From Dickeya fangzhongdai (lineage in GTDB: Bacteria; Pseudomonadota; Gammaproteobacteria; Enterobacterales; Enterobacteriaceae), in assembly GCF_002812485.1 (NCBI RefSeq), contig NZ_CP025003.1, forward strand, positions 372,001 to 436,000: DNA of 64,000 bases, given 5' to 3'. Position numbers and translations under genes: made by a program. The notes under the pieces were generated by a model, which did no database searches, was not told the DNA's origin, and worked only from the letters and a program-made list of their open reading frames with translations. Position 1 is the stretch's first letter. The number at the start of each line of letters is the position of its first letter. Below are positions 44,027-54,997 of this stretch, one piece after another.

Positions 44027-44761
44027 ATGACTGAGTATCTGGTGTTTCAGCTTTACGCGCCGCTGGCGTCCTGGGGGGAACCGGCGGTGGGCGAGGTGCG
44101 CCATACCTCGCCGGTGCCCAGCCGTTCCGCGCTGCTGGGGCTGCTGGCGGCGGCGCTCGGCATCCGGCGCGACGACGAAGAACGGCTGACGCAATTCAAC
44201 GCCCACTACCGCTTCGCGGTCAGGCCGCTTTCCCGCCGGGAGGGCTGGCTGCGTGACTACCATACCGTGCAAATGCCGCGTGAAGAACGCAAGCGGGTGC
44301 GCCACACCCGTCGCGATGAGCTGTGTTCAGACCCGGCGCAAGGGCTGGAAACGCTGCTGACCGCCCGCGAATACCGCTGCGACGCCTACTACCACGTGGC
44401 GGTGAGCGCCACCGACGGCGCGCCGGTCACGCTCGCGCACCTGGCCGACGCGCTGCGCACGCCGGTGTTCCCGCTGTATCTCGGCCGCAAAAGCTGCCCG
44501 CTGGCGTTGCCGATGGCGCCGCACCTGTTCAGCGGCTCGCTCCCTGAGGTATGGCAACAGGTTGATGGGTCGCCGTTGTTAAACGACCCGGATCTGCAGT
44601 TCATCAATCAGCCGGACGGCACCTGCTACTGGGAAGCGGGTGAGGATGTGGCGGCGGACGGGGTGATGCAGGTGTTGCGCGGCGATCAGCCCGCCAGCCG
44701 TCGGCGTTGGCAATTTACCACGCGGGTACAGTATCGCGGCGTGCTGAAAGGAGGTCAGTGA
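44027..44761 (+). CDS. casD: Cascade 5'-handle-binding subunit Cas5e
   Basis: RAMP protein that caps the crRNA 5' handle. It has 244 residues. The family start YLVFQLYAPLASWG is followed by EVRHTSPVPSRSALLGLLAAALGI. The ATG at 44027 is preceded by GAGGGCGGC. The stop overlaps the cas6e start by one base (TGATG). Confidence 0.95.
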   Translation: MTEYLVFQLYAPLASWGEPAVGEVRHTSPVPSRSALLGLLAAALGIRRDDEERLTQFNAHYRFAVRPLSRREGWLRDYHTVQMPREERKRVRHTRRDELCSDPAQGLETLLTAREYRCDAYYHVAVSATDGAPVTLAHLADALRTPVFPLYLGRKSCPLALPMAPHLFSGSLPEVWQQVDGSPLLNDPDLQFINQPDGTCYWEAGEDVAADGVMQVLRGDQPASRRRWQFTTRVQYRGVLKGGQ

Positions 44762-45408
44762 TGTTCTTTTCCCGGGTGACGCTGCAACCGGCGGCGCTGC
44801 CATCGGTGATGGCGGACAAGTGGCAGACCTCGCCGGTCTACGCCAGCCATCAGTGGTTGTGGCAACTGTTCCCGCAGGAAGCGCAACGCGGTTTTCTGTT
44901 TCGGCAGGACGACCATGCGACGCTTAGCCGCTATTACCTGCTCTCGGCCTGCGCGCCCCGGCAGGATCACAACCTGTTTGTGGTGGAAACCAAACCCTGG
45001 CAGCCACAGCTGAGCGTCGGGATGCAACTGGCGTTTTCCCTGCGCGCCAATCCGGTGGTGACGCGCCAACGGCAGCGGAGTGATGTGCTGATGGACGCCA
45101 AATACCACGCCAAAGCGCAAGGGGCGGACAAGGCGGAGATCTGGCCGCGCCAGCAACAGGCCGCCGCTGACTGGCTGGCGCGTCAGGGCGAGCGCTGCGG
45201 GTTTGAGGTGAACGCCTGTCGCGTTGACGGTTATCAGCGTCATCGGCTGTATAAACCGCAGCAGACCGCGCCGGTCAGCTTCAGTTCGGTGGATTTCGAC
45301 GGCCTGTTGCGTATCACCGACGCCGGGCGTTTTGCCCAGGCGGTCAGTCAGGGGCTGGGCAAAAGCCGGTCGCTGGGGTGTGGGCTGCTGCTGTTGCGAC
45401 GCGCCTGA
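44761..45408 (+). CDS. casE: CRISPR RNA endoribonuclease Cas6e
   Basis: Cleaves the pre-crRNA at the base of the repeat hairpin and stays bound to the 3' handle. It has 215 residues. SHQWLWQLFP aligns with the E. coli LHQGLWHLFP segment, making His30 the likely catalytic histidine. The C-terminal glycine-rich motif QGLGKSRSLGCGLL matches the family. AAGGAGGT lies five bases before ATG 44761, a strong site. It must process repeats with either of two loop sequences in the array here. Confidence 0.95.
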   Translation: MFFSRVTLQPAALPSVMADKWQTSPVYASHQWLWQLFPQEAQRGFLFRQDDHATLSRYYLLSACAPRQDHNLFVVETKPWQPQLSVGMQLAFSLRANPVVTRQRQRSDVLMDAKYHAKAQGADKAEIWPRQQQAAADWLARQGERCGFEVNACRVDGYQRHRLYKPQQTAPVSFSSVDFDGLLRITDAGRFAQAVSQGLGKSRSLGCGLLLLRRA

Positions 45409-45420
45409 ACGGGAGGGTGA

Positions 45421-46634
<1,214 letters not shown>

Positions 46635-46718
46635 GTTAATGTTCTTTAACAACCGGGTAAAATCGGTGGAATTTTCCTGCCTTTAAAATGCCTTATAAAA
46701 CAGGTATATACTTTTAGA
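46635..46718 (+). promoter_or_regulatory. CRISPR leader
   Basis: 84 bp between cas2 and the first repeat. AT-rich, with TTAACAACCGGGTAAAATCG and TATAAAACAGGTATATACTT. Its place next to cas2, and the degenerate repeat at the far end of the array, show this is the leader side where new spacers enter. It probably includes the pre-crRNA promoter and an IHF-assisted integration site; these were not resolved. Confidence 0.7.
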
Positions 46719-48213
46719 GTGTTCCCCGCGAGAGCGGGGATAAACCGTGAGGTATACCCGTCAGCCAGTTGGCGTTGCCGTGTTCCCCGCGAGAGCGGGG
46801 ATAAACCGCGTTGTCATGAATCTCTGGTGGTATTCGTCACGTGTTCCCCGCGAGAGCGGGGATAAACCGGGCAGACCCGCCAGCTGGCAGGACTCCGGGA
46901 TGTGTTCCCCGCGAGAGCGGGGATAAACCGAGCTGCCGGAATTACAGCCGGACGGACACGGCGTGTTCCCCGCGAGAGCGGGGATAAACCGCTAACCAGC
47001 GCATCAAACTGGTTCTGCGTCAGGTGTTCCCCGCGAGAGCGGGGATAAACCGCGGTTTACCTGTTGCCGTACAGATACCGCTGTGTGTTCCCCGCGCCAG
47101 CGGGGATAAACCGCATACGTTGATTCGGTTATTACCGGGGCTGTAGTGTTCCCCGCGCCAGCGGGGATAAACCGTACGCCAAATACAATCCAGAGTACCA
47201 GCATGCGTGTTCCCCGCGCCAGCGGGGATAAACCGTATGCTAGGTAGCTGGTACTCATGGCAATGAACGTGTTCCCCGCGCCAGCGGGGATAAACCGGGC
47301 CTTGCTGCGTACGCCCTCACCGAGGCTGTGTGTTCCCCGCGCCAGCGGGGATAAACCGTGCGCTAGACACAGCACAGTAGCGGTACAGCGGTGTTCCCCG
47401 CGCCAGCGGGGATAAACCGAGCGACCGCGCAGGCCGTAGCCACCTCTGCCCGTGTTCCCCGCGCCAGCGGGGATAAACCGCCTTCTTTTGAACAACGCAC
47501 GCATCAATCCTAGTGTTCCCCGCGCCAGCGGGGATAAACCGCTCATCGCGGCCGACCAGGCTCGTCTGAAAACGTGTTCCCCGCGCCAGCGGGGATAAAC
47601 CGCTGACCGGTATCAAGACGGAAAATCAGGAAAAGTGTTCCCCGCGCCAGCGGGGATAAACCGGATTACGAACGGCACTTATTCCGAGCGGGTAAGTGTT
47701 CCCCGCGCCAGCGGGGATAAACCGGATGCAGCAAGACAGATATATATTTCTTCCGAGTGTTCCCCGCGCCAGCGGGGATAAACCGCTACTCCTGGCGAAC
47801 TTCCTCTTCCTGTAACAGTGTTCCCCGCGCCAGCGGGGATAAACCGCGTAACATCCTGACCAGCACCTTTATCCCTCAGTGTTCCCCGCGCCAGCGGGGA
47901 TAAACCGAGATTCACGAGCTTAACGGCAAAACTTACCTGCGTGTTCCCCGCGCCAGCGGGGATAAACCGGTTGATGCCATCATTGCAGAAAACGTGTCGC
48001 TGTGTTCCCCGCGCCAGCGGGGATAAACCGCACGTCAACAACGGGTTGTCTGTTCCACCGATGTGTTCCCCGCGCCAGCGGGGATAAACCGACCGGGGCG
48101 CGGTGCGTTCAGTTTCTCAGCATGTGTTCCCCGCGCCAGCGGGGATAAACCGCGGGCGGCCTCTTTGCGCATCAGCTCAATGATGTGTTCCCCGCGCCAG
48201 CGGGGATAACCCG
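46719..48213 (+). CRISPR. Type I-E CRISPR array, 25 repeats and 24 spacers
   Basis: 29-bp repeats beginning GTGTTCCCCGC and ending GCGGGGATAAACCG. I counted 25 repeat starts from 46719 to 48185 with a 61-bp period. Twenty-two spacers are 32 bp and two are 33 bp (before the repeats at 47269 and 47941). The first six repeats (46719-47052) have GAGA in the hairpin loop; the other nineteen have GCCA. The last repeat ends ATAACCCG, a terminal degeneration that marks the distal end. No two spacers appear identical by eye. The array follows cas2 in the same orientation and should be active given intact cas genes. Confidence 0.99.
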
Positions 48214-48270
48214 TTGATTAAGATAGCCTGATCGGCGGCCGGTTACGAAAAGCCACTACCCAGGTTTGGG

Positions 48271-49947
48271 TTAAAACGCGTGCCAGTCGTCCTCGCTGCC
48301 TGATGCCTTGCCCGAGGATGCCGCCGGTTTTAACGCCAGTGTTTTCGCGGCGGGTGGGGCTGAAAGCCGGGGTTTGTTGCCGGGTGCGCTATAAGCGCGG
48401 GGGCTGGTTTCTTCCTGATGGAAGATGCTGACCACCTGTTTTAACTGTTCGGCCTGCTGTTGCAAGGCTTGCGTGGCGGTGTTGCCTTCTCTGACCAGCG
48501 AGGCATTTTGCAAGGTGGTTTGCTCCATCTTATTGATCGCCATATTCACCTGTTCGATGCCAAGCGACTGCTCCTGACTGGCGACGCTGATTTCCCCCAC
48601 CAACTCGCTCACTTTGCGCACGCCATCCACAATCCCCTGAATTGAGGCGCCGGCTTTTTCCACCAGTTGGTTCCCGGCGTCCACCGTTTGTACCGAATGA
48701 CCGATAAGCTCTTTGATTTCTCTGGCGGCCGAGGCGCTGCGTTGCGCCAGGCTGCGCACTTCGCTTGCCACCACCGCAAACCCCCGGCCTTGCTCGCCGG
48801 CGCGAGCCGCTTCAACCGCTGCATTGAGCGCCAGGATATTGGTCTGAAACGCGATGCTGTCGATGACGCCGATGATATCGACGATTTTTTTGGAAGAGCT
48901 ATCGATAGCGCCCATGGTTTGCACCACTTCGCTGACCAGTTGCCCGCCGGATTGCGCCTGAATGGCGGTATCTTGCGCCAACTGGCTGGCTTGTCTGGCG
49001 TTATCGGCATTGTGCCGAACGGTCGAGGTGAGCTGTTCGATCGAGGACGCTGTTTCTTGCAGCGCGCCGGACTGCTCTTCGGTACGATTCGAGAGGTCCA
49101 GGTTGCCCGCCGAGAGCTGCGACGATGCGCCGGCGATGGCTTCCGCCCCTTCGCGCACCTCTCCGACCACCGTCCGTAACTGGGCGATCATGGCTTTTAG
49201 CGCGAATTGCAACTGCGCCAGTTCATCGCGGCCTTGCGGGGAGATCTCTGCGGTGAGATCGCCTTTGGCGACGGCATGCGTTATCAGTACCGCTTTTTGC
49301 AGCGGGCGCACAATGCTGCGGGTCAGCATCCAGGCGAGCAGCGAACCGATGACGGTAATCAACACCCCCAGCCCGCCGAGAAAGAAATAGCTGTTACTGG
49401 CGCGTTCGGCAATGTCCATCCGCATCCGGTCAATGCTGGTGCGCTGGTAGTCGCGCAAGATGTTCATGCTTTTTTGGTACTCGATGGCGATAGGCTGCAA
49501 TCTTTGTTCAAAGAATTGCTTGGCCTGTTCCGAGTTTCCCGCTGACTTGGCGGCGAAAATGTCATCCCGCGCTTTGATGTACGCCTGACGGTTGGTGTTT
49601 AAGTTATCCAGCAGGGCCTTTTCTTCACTCGAAGACACCAGCGCGGTAAATTGCGCCGCACGCTCATTGTTCTCTTTGGTGGCGTTGGCGTTATCCGCCG
49701 CGAACACCTGCGCCAGTGAGGCATCACTGCTGCGCGCGGTGGCGGTGGCCCGCTGTATGCCGGCGGCGAGAGCCGCTCCCCAGTCCGCCACCAGCCGTTC
49801 TTTGCGCAGCGGTATTTGCATAATCTGCTCCGCGTTTTGGCTAATCTGGCGGAGTTGATAGATGCCGCTGGCAAGCATGGTTAACGAAAATGCGATAAGT
49901 ATCCCAAACCCGATGGATAGCCGAATACCAATGTTGTAGTTTTTCAT
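48271..49947 (-). CDS. Methyl-accepting chemotaxis protein
   Basis: A 558-residue transmembrane chemoreceptor. TM1 lies at about residues 10-30 ([19 protein letters not shown]), then a periplasmic four-helix-bundle sensor, TM2 near 188-208 ([20 protein letters not shown]), HAMP, and the cytoplasmic signalling coiled coil with hairpin tip [20 protein letters not shown]. The C-terminus ends DWHAF, fitting the xWxxF tether for CheR and CheB. A good AGGAG site precedes the ATG. The ligand is unknown. It lies between the array and an orphan CRISPR repeat, facing the array. Confidence 0.95.
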   Translation of the reverse strand: MKNYNIGIRLSIGFGILIAFSLTMLASGIYQLRQISQNAEQIMQIPLRKERLVADWGAALAAGIQRATATARSSDASLAQVFAADNANATKENNERAAQFTALVSSSEEKALLDNLNTNRQAYIKARDDIFAAKSAGNSEQAKQFFEQRLQPIAIEYQKSMNILRDYQRTSIDRMRMDIAERASNSYFFLGGLGVLITVIGSLLAWMLTRSIVRPLQKAVLITHAVAKGDLTAEISPQGRDELAQLQFALKAMIAQLRTVVGEVREGAEAIAGASSQLSAGNLDLSNRTEEQSGALQETASSIEQLTSTVRHNADNARQASQLAQDTAIQAQSGGQLVSEVVQTMGAIDSSSKKIVDIIGVIDSIAFQTNILALNAAVEAARAGEQGRGFAVVASEVRSLAQRSASAAREIKELIGHSVQTVDAGNQLVEKAGASIQGIVDGVRKVSELVGEISVASQEQSLGIEQVNMAINKMEQTTLQNASLVREGNTATQALQQQAEQLKQVVSIFHQEETSPRAYSAPGNKPRLSAPPAAKTLALKPAASSGKASGSEDDWHAF

Positions 49948-50126
49948 TTTTACTCCTGGGTTTCTCTGTCGCTGTTTGTCAGATTTTCTTATGTTCGACG
50001 TAACGGATATGCTCAGTGATTTGTATAGCAGATATTCTCAGGTGTGCAGCAGGCTCGCCGGATTTGTGTTGACTCTTTTTCCCCACGGAGGTCCTGAGGG
50101 ATCCCCATAAAATCAGCGCTAATAAA

Positions 50127-50234
50127 CCAACACCATACTCCAGTAGGTGTTGGCGAGGTGGTTAAGAACGGTGCTCAGCACCGTTCGTCTTAACATTAGC
50201 GGAGAGTGTCGCAGGACATTCTCCGCTAATTTTT
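50127..50234 (+). ncRNA. Three consecutive hairpins, last one terminator-like (candidate small RNA end)
   Basis: Hairpin 1: CCAACACC (50127-50134) with GGTGTTGG (50146-50153). Hairpin 2: GTTAAGA and ACGGTGC with GCACCGT and TCTTAAC (50161-50194). Hairpin 3: ATTAGCGGAGAGTGTC (50195-50210) with its complement (50215-50230), followed by TTTT (50231-50234). No gene reads into it on the plus strand. The structure looks like a structured RNA ending in an intrinsic terminator, or a decayed mobile element end. Nothing more specific can be said from sequence. Confidence 0.45.
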
Positions 50235-50328
50235 CATCACTTCACGTGGCTTAAACTCGTCTGTGCTGCTGAAAATAAGCCAGGGTTCTTTGGCTGCTGA
50301 GCGCCCCCGTGACGACCCTACCGCCGAG

Positions 50329-50357
50329 GTGTTCCTCGCGCCAGCGGGGATAAACCA
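50329..50357 (+). CRISPR. Orphan CRISPR repeat
   Basis: A single 29-bp copy of the GCCA-loop array repeat with two changes (TTCCTCGC in place of TTCCCCGC, and a final A in place of G). It is in the same orientation as the array and 2.1 kb beyond the array's last repeat, with the chemoreceptor gene between. No second repeat is seen on either side. Confidence 0.85.
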
Positions 50358-50494
50358 TGCACCTCTGCGGTTGCTTGTCGAACTCGGCGTTGTTTCGTTT
50401 ATTTCGTTTGTTGTGCTTTTCGTTTATTTCGTATAGTCTGATTGCAACCGTTACGGTTATCACTAGACCTCAAACTGAAAATGGAATACCCAAA

Positions 50495-50956
50495 ATGACA
50501 AACTCAATTCTTGATAGCCTGAGCCTTCCGGCACCGGGGGAGATTGAGGCGGCTGTTCGTGGACAAAGGGAGCTTGCTGCCTATCTCTCCACAAAGATGG
50601 AAACACAAAAAATCTCGATTCAGGATGCAGATAACAACACTCGTCAGGTCGAATTACCGACGTCGGCACTGACATTATTGATGTCGATTTTAGGCGAGCT
50701 GGCTGTGGGTAACGCGGTTCAGGTTGTTCCTGTTCATGCTGAATTAACGACACAGGAGGCAGCCAACATTCTGAATGTTTCACGCCCTCACATGGTGAAG
50801 CTTCTGGAGGATGGGAAACTACCTTTTCATAAAACCGGTCGCCACCGCCGTGTGCTTTTCGCTGACCTGATGGACTATAAACACCAGAGGGATAATGAAA
50901 GCAGTAGAGCAATGCAGGCGTTGGCAGATCATGGCCAAGAGCTTGGATTGTACTGA
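50495..50956 (+). CDS. Excisionase-type HTH antitoxin of a PIN-toxin pair
   Basis: A 153-residue protein. Residues about 85-135 form a MerR/excisionase-type helix-turn-helix (LTTQEAANILNVSRPHMVKLLEDGKLPFHKTGRHRRV), the DNA-binding part of a family of antitoxins paired with VapC-like PIN proteins. The N-terminal part (PAPGEIEAAVRGQRELAAYL) is the usual extension of that family. Start ATG 50495; upstream codons in the same frame read intergenic repeat DNA. Its stop overlaps the next gene (TGATG). The toxin part that follows is truncated, so it is probably an orphan antitoxin. Confidence 0.82.
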   Translation: MTNSILDSLSLPAPGEIEAAVRGQRELAAYLSTKMETQKISIQDADNNTRQVELPTSALTLLMSILGELAVGNAVQVVPVHAELTTQEAANILNVSRPHMVKLLEDGKLPFHKTGRHRRVLFADLMDYKHQRDNESSRAMQALADHGQELGLY

Positions 50957-51330
50957 TGAATCAGGCTATTCCTGATGCGATGATTACTGGGTTTGAAGCG
51001 CTCATTCCAGGCATCACGCTCCCTGATCCTGATGATCAGCATGTGGTTGCAGCCGCCATTCGCAGTAACGCTGAAATCATCGTTACGTTTAACCTGAAAG
51101 ATTTTCCCCATCCCGAGATCGATAACTTTGGCATTGAAGCGCTACACCCGGATGATTTCATCACAGACCTGCTCGATTTGAATCAGGCGCTTGTGTTATC
51201 CGCAGTAAGCAGGCAGCGTCACAGCATGAGAAAACCGCCTAAATCGGTTGATGAGTATCTTGATGCGTTACTCCGGCAGAGCTTACCGCAAACAGTAAAA
51301 GAATTGAGTAAATTCCACGCCCTGATTTAG
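50956..51330 (+). pseudogene. PIN-domain toxin lacking its N-terminal half
   Basis: The 124 residues match the C-terminal two-thirds of a PIN-domain ribonuclease that normally has about 185-190 residues. LPDPDDQHVVAAAIRS carries the third acidic cluster, and IIVTFNLKDFP and the C-terminal LPQTVKELSKF are present. The expected N-terminal part, with the first catalytic aspartate (YDACVLYP type) and the IHEEW glutamate, is absent. The remaining frame starts at an internal methionine (MNQAIPDAM) exactly at the antitoxin stop. A deletion of about 190 bp is inferred. It should be inactive as a nuclease. No gene is seen in 51331-51553. Confidence 0.75.
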
Positions 51331-51529
51331 TCTGCTTGGTGACCATAGCGGACAATCCAACCCACCGCCAACATCACCAAAATTTCCCTTTCTGTGAAGA
51401 CGTTATCCGTTTTTTCTATCAATCTCGGGCAAAATATCGGCGCAACAGGTCTGTATTTTGCCCGGGAAGTGGCATTATGTGCAGTTCGTGATAACAGGGA
51501 CTGATGCTATCCGGTCAGGCAAGGATTAA

Positions 51530-52006
<477 letters not shown>

Positions 52007-52117
52007 CCGACGTCGGTTTTCCGTGTGCCGGTTTTCCATATATGTGCCGTTTTCATCTAACGGTATCCGCGTGGAGCGATGCCTGCGCCACGCGGTGTGT
52101 CTGTACCCGCCGCCGGC

Positions 52118-52582
52118 TCAGCGCAGATGGTGAATCACCTGATTGCGGCTGCCGCGCCATATCAGCGTCAAATCCCGCTGTTCCTGCACGAACCGGCCGT
52201 CCACCAGCACGTTGATCAGATCCACTATGTCGCGCTGTTCCGGCGTCAGTTCATCCAGCTGATAACCGGTCCACATCCAGATATTCTTACCGGGGCATTC
52301 GTCATGCACCCGTTTCACCAGCCGCAGGATATCGGGCACGTTTTGCGGGTGCAGCGGGTCGCCGCCCGACAGCGACAGTCCCTGCAACGGTACGTCGGTG
52401 TTTTGCAGATCGGCGATGATGCGATCTTCCATTTCCTGCGTGAAAGGGTGCCCGGAGTTCACTCGCCAGGTGCTCTGGTTATAGCAGCCGGCGCACTGGT
52501 GCTCGCAGCCTGCCACAAACAGCGTACAGCGCGTTCCCGGACCGTTGACCACATCCACCGGGTAGTATTGATGGTAGTTCAT
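52118..52582 (-). CDS. nrdG: Anaerobic ribonucleotide reductase-activating protein
   Basis: Radical SAM activase that makes the glycyl radical on NrdD. It has 154 residues. The 4Fe-4S motif is CTLFVAGCEHQCAGCYN (CxxxxxxCxxxC form expected for NrdG), followed by the SAM-binding SLSGGDPLHPQN. It lies 98 bp downstream of nrdD on the same strand, as in the nrdDG operon. Confidence 0.97.
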   Translation of the reverse strand: MNYHQYYPVDVVNGPGTRCTLFVAGCEHQCAGCYNQSTWRVNSGHPFTQEMEDRIIADLQNTDVPLQGLSLSGGDPLHPQNVPDILRLVKRVHDECPGKNIWMWTGYQLDELTPEQRDIVDLINVLVDGRFVQEQRDLTLIWRGSRNQVIHHLR

Positions 52583-52680
52583 AGCGATTACCGTCCAAAA
52601 GGCCGCCCACCGGGCGGCATCAGCCTAACGCCGCAGTCGTGCATGAGGCCGCGCGCCCAGAAGGAGCGCGGCGCAGACTG

Positions 52681-54819
52681 TCAGCCCAGTTGTCCGCTGG
52701 CAAGGTGTTTTACCCGGCGTTTGACCTCTTCCTGCTTGCCGGCGTTGAACGGACGCGCATCCGGGCTACCCAGGTAGCCGCACACCCGCCGCGTCACCGA
52801 GACGCGCGAGGAGTCGTGGTTACCGCACTGCGGGCAGGTAAAGCCTTTGCTGGTGCAGTCGAACTCGCCGGTAAAGCCGCACTCGTAGCACTCGTCGATA
52901 GGCGTGTTGGTGCCGTAATAAGGGACTCGGGTGTAGCTGTAGTCCCATACGTCTTCCAGCGCCCTGAGGTTGTGCTGCAGGTTGGGATACTCGCCGTAAC
53001 AGATAAAACCGCCATTCGCCAGCGGCGGATAAGGGGCCTCAAAATCGATCTTCTGGTACGGATTGACCTTTTTCTCCACGTCGAGATGGAAGCTGTTGGT
53101 GTAGTAACCTTTGTCGGTGACGCCGGCCACTACGCCGAATTCAGCGGTATCCAGACGGCAGAAGCGGTCGCACAGGTTTTCGCTTGGCGTACTGTACAGG
53201 CTGAAACCATAACCGGTCTCTTCCTTCCAGCTTTCGGTCGCGGCCTTCAAACGGGCGATAATCGCCACCGCTTTCTGCCGCAGGGTTTCATCATCGAACA
53301 CATGAACCTGATTGCCGAACAGGGCGTTGATGGTCTCATGCACCCCGATATAACCCAGCGAAATGGAAGCGCGGCCGTTCTTGAAAATCTCGGCGATATT
53401 GTCGTCCGCCTTCAGGCGTACTCCGCATGCCCCTTCCATATAAAGTATAGGCGCTACACGGGCTTTTACATTTTCCAGCCGCGCGATACGCGTCATCAGC
53501 GCCTTTTTCGCCAGCAGCAGCCGCTGGTCCAGCAATTGCCAGAAGCGGGCTTCGTCGCCGTGGGCTTCCAGCGCGATGCGCGGCAGGTTCAGGCTGATGA
53601 CGCCCAGGTTGTTGCGGCCGTCGTGGATCTGTTCGCCGTTTTCTTCGTATATCCCCAGGAAACTGCGGCAGCCCATCGGCGTCTTGAACGAGCCGGTGAC
53701 TTCCACCACCTGGTCGTAATTGAGAATATCCGGGTACATGCGCTTGCTGGCGCACTCCAGAGCCAGTTGCTTGATGTCGTAATTCGCGTCGCCCGGTTTG
53801 TGGTTAACGCCGTCACGGATGGCGAACACCAGTTTCGGGAACACCGCCGTCTTGTGGTTTTTACCCAGTCCGGCGATACGGTTGCGCAGGATCGACTGCT
53901 GAATCAGCCGCGATTGCCAACTGGTGCCAAGCCCAAAACCGAAGGTGACGAACGGCGTCTGGCCGTTGGCGGTGTGCAGGGTGTTGACTTCGTACTCCAG
54001 CGACTGGAAAGCGTCGTAGCACTCTTTCTCGGTACGGCTGAGCGCGTAGCCTTCGGCGTCCGGAATCTGCCATTCGCGCGCCACGGCGCAGTGCTTCTCG
54101 TGGCTGGCGGTGACGAACGGCGCCAGAATTTCATCGATACGGTTGATGGTGGTGCCGCCGTAGATATGGCTGGCGACCTGCGCGATGATCTGCGCGGTGA
54201 CCGCGGTGGCGGTGGAGATGGACTTGGGCGGCTCGATTTCCGCGTTGCCCATCTTGAAACCCTGCGTCAGCATGCCGTTGAGGTCGATCAGCATGCAGTT
54301 GAACATGGGGAAGAACGGCGAGTAGTCGAGGTCGTGGTAATGGATCTCGCCGCGTTCGTGAGCCAGCACCACGTCGCGCGGCAGGATGTGCTGTTTGGCG
54401 TAATGTTTGGCGACAATCCCCGCCAGCAGGTCGCGCTGGGTAGGGATGACCTTGCTGTCCTTGTTGGCGTTTTCGTTGAGCAGGGCGACGTTGCTTTGCT
54501 CCACCAGTCCGCGGATTTCCTGATTCAACCGCCCCTGACGCTCACGAGCCACATCGCGATCGTGGCGGTATTCGATATAGGTACGCGCCAGTTGCTTGTA
54601 CTTGCCGGACATCAGCAGGTTTTCCACCACGTTTTGAATCTCGCGAATGTCAACGCGCGCTTTTCCCTGCACCTGCTGAGCGACGGCGCCGGCGACGGTG
54701 GCACAGTAGTCCGCATCATCCACGCCGGCAGCTTTTGCCGCTTTGATGACTGCGTCATTGATTCGGTTTTCGTCAAAAGGTACCTGACATCCGTCCCGTT
54801 TAATCACTACTGGTTTCAT
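52681..54819 (-). CDS. nrdD: Anaerobic ribonucleoside-triphosphate reductase
   Basis: Class III reductase that makes dNTPs without oxygen. It has 712 residues, the E. coli length. An N-terminal ATP-cone (MKPVVIKRDGCQVPFDENRI) is followed by the glycyl-radical barrel. The C-terminal zinc site is CYECGF and CPQCGN, and the radical glycine is in RRVCGYLG, about 30 residues from the end. Start ATG 54819 with GAGGA upstream; codons upstream in frame are the promoter region. Paired NrdR-like boxes and an FNR-like site lie upstream. Confidence 0.98.
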   Translation of the reverse strand: MKPVVIKRDGCQVPFDENRINDAVIKAAKAAGVDDADYCATVAGAVAQQVQGKARVDIREIQNVVENLLMSGKYKQLARTYIEYRHDRDVARERQGRLNQEIRGLVEQSNVALLNENANKDSKVIPTQRDLLAGIVAKHYAKQHILPRDVVLAHERGEIHYHDLDYSPFFPMFNCMLIDLNGMLTQGFKMGNAEIEPPKSISTATAVTAQIIAQVASHIYGGTTINRIDEILAPFVTASHEKHCAVAREWQIPDAEGYALSRTEKECYDAFQSLEYEVNTLHTANGQTPFVTFGFGLGTSWQSRLIQQSILRNRIAGLGKNHKTAVFPKLVFAIRDGVNHKPGDANYDIKQLALECASKRMYPDILNYDQVVEVTGSFKTPMGCRSFLGIYEENGEQIHDGRNNLGVISLNLPRIALEAHGDEARFWQLLDQRLLLAKKALMTRIARLENVKARVAPILYMEGACGVRLKADDNIAEIFKNGRASISLGYIGVHETINALFGNQVHVFDDETLRQKAVAIIARLKAATESWKEETGYGFSLYSTPSENLCDRFCRLDTAEFGVVAGVTDKGYYTNSFHLDVEKKVNPYQKIDFEAPYPPLANGGFICYGEYPNLQHNLRALEDVWDYSYTRVPYYGTNTPIDECYECGFTGEFDCTSKGFTCPQCGNHDSSRVSVTRRVCGYLGSPDARPFNAGKQEEVKRRVKHLASGQLG

Positions 54820-54914
54820 GTTGTTCCTCGGTGTTCTTCCTTTGTTGATGTTATCCACAGGCGGAAGCCGCGGCTGACAACGGATGCGGAGGCTGTGGAT
54901 GTTCTTGTGGATAA

Positions 54915-54961
54915 ACACAATATGTAGGTTCTTGTAAAAGGATAGACACTATATATTGAAT
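54915..54961 (-). promoter_or_regulatory. Pair of NrdR boxes upstream of nrdD
   Basis: ACACTATATATTGAAT (54946-54961) and ACACAATATGTAGGTT (54915-54930) resemble the NrdR consensus acaCwAtATaTwGtgt. They are spaced 31 bp centre to centre, i.e. three helical turns, the typical NrdR arrangement. NrdR control of nrdDG is known in enterobacteria; here it is inferred from motif and spacing. Confidence 0.75.
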
Positions 54962-54997
54962 TCGCCTGGGAGGGGACCCGGTTTTATTGCGCCGAAA

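Noticed and set aside
47004..48041. Minus-strand open frames with repeated GLSPLARGT and [10 protein letters not shown] peptides
   Set aside because: These are translations of the CRISPR repeats themselves, whose 61-bp period keeps frames open. They are a well-known artefact, not proteins.
46748..48184. Self-targeting by a spacer against a gene in this window
   Set aside because: I compared the spacers by eye with the window and saw no convincing match, although a full computed search was not possible.
52639..54927. A very long plus-strand frame opposite nrdD
   Set aside because: It is a shadow of the GC-rich coding strand of nrdD. nrdD has all catalytic motifs and the exact family length.
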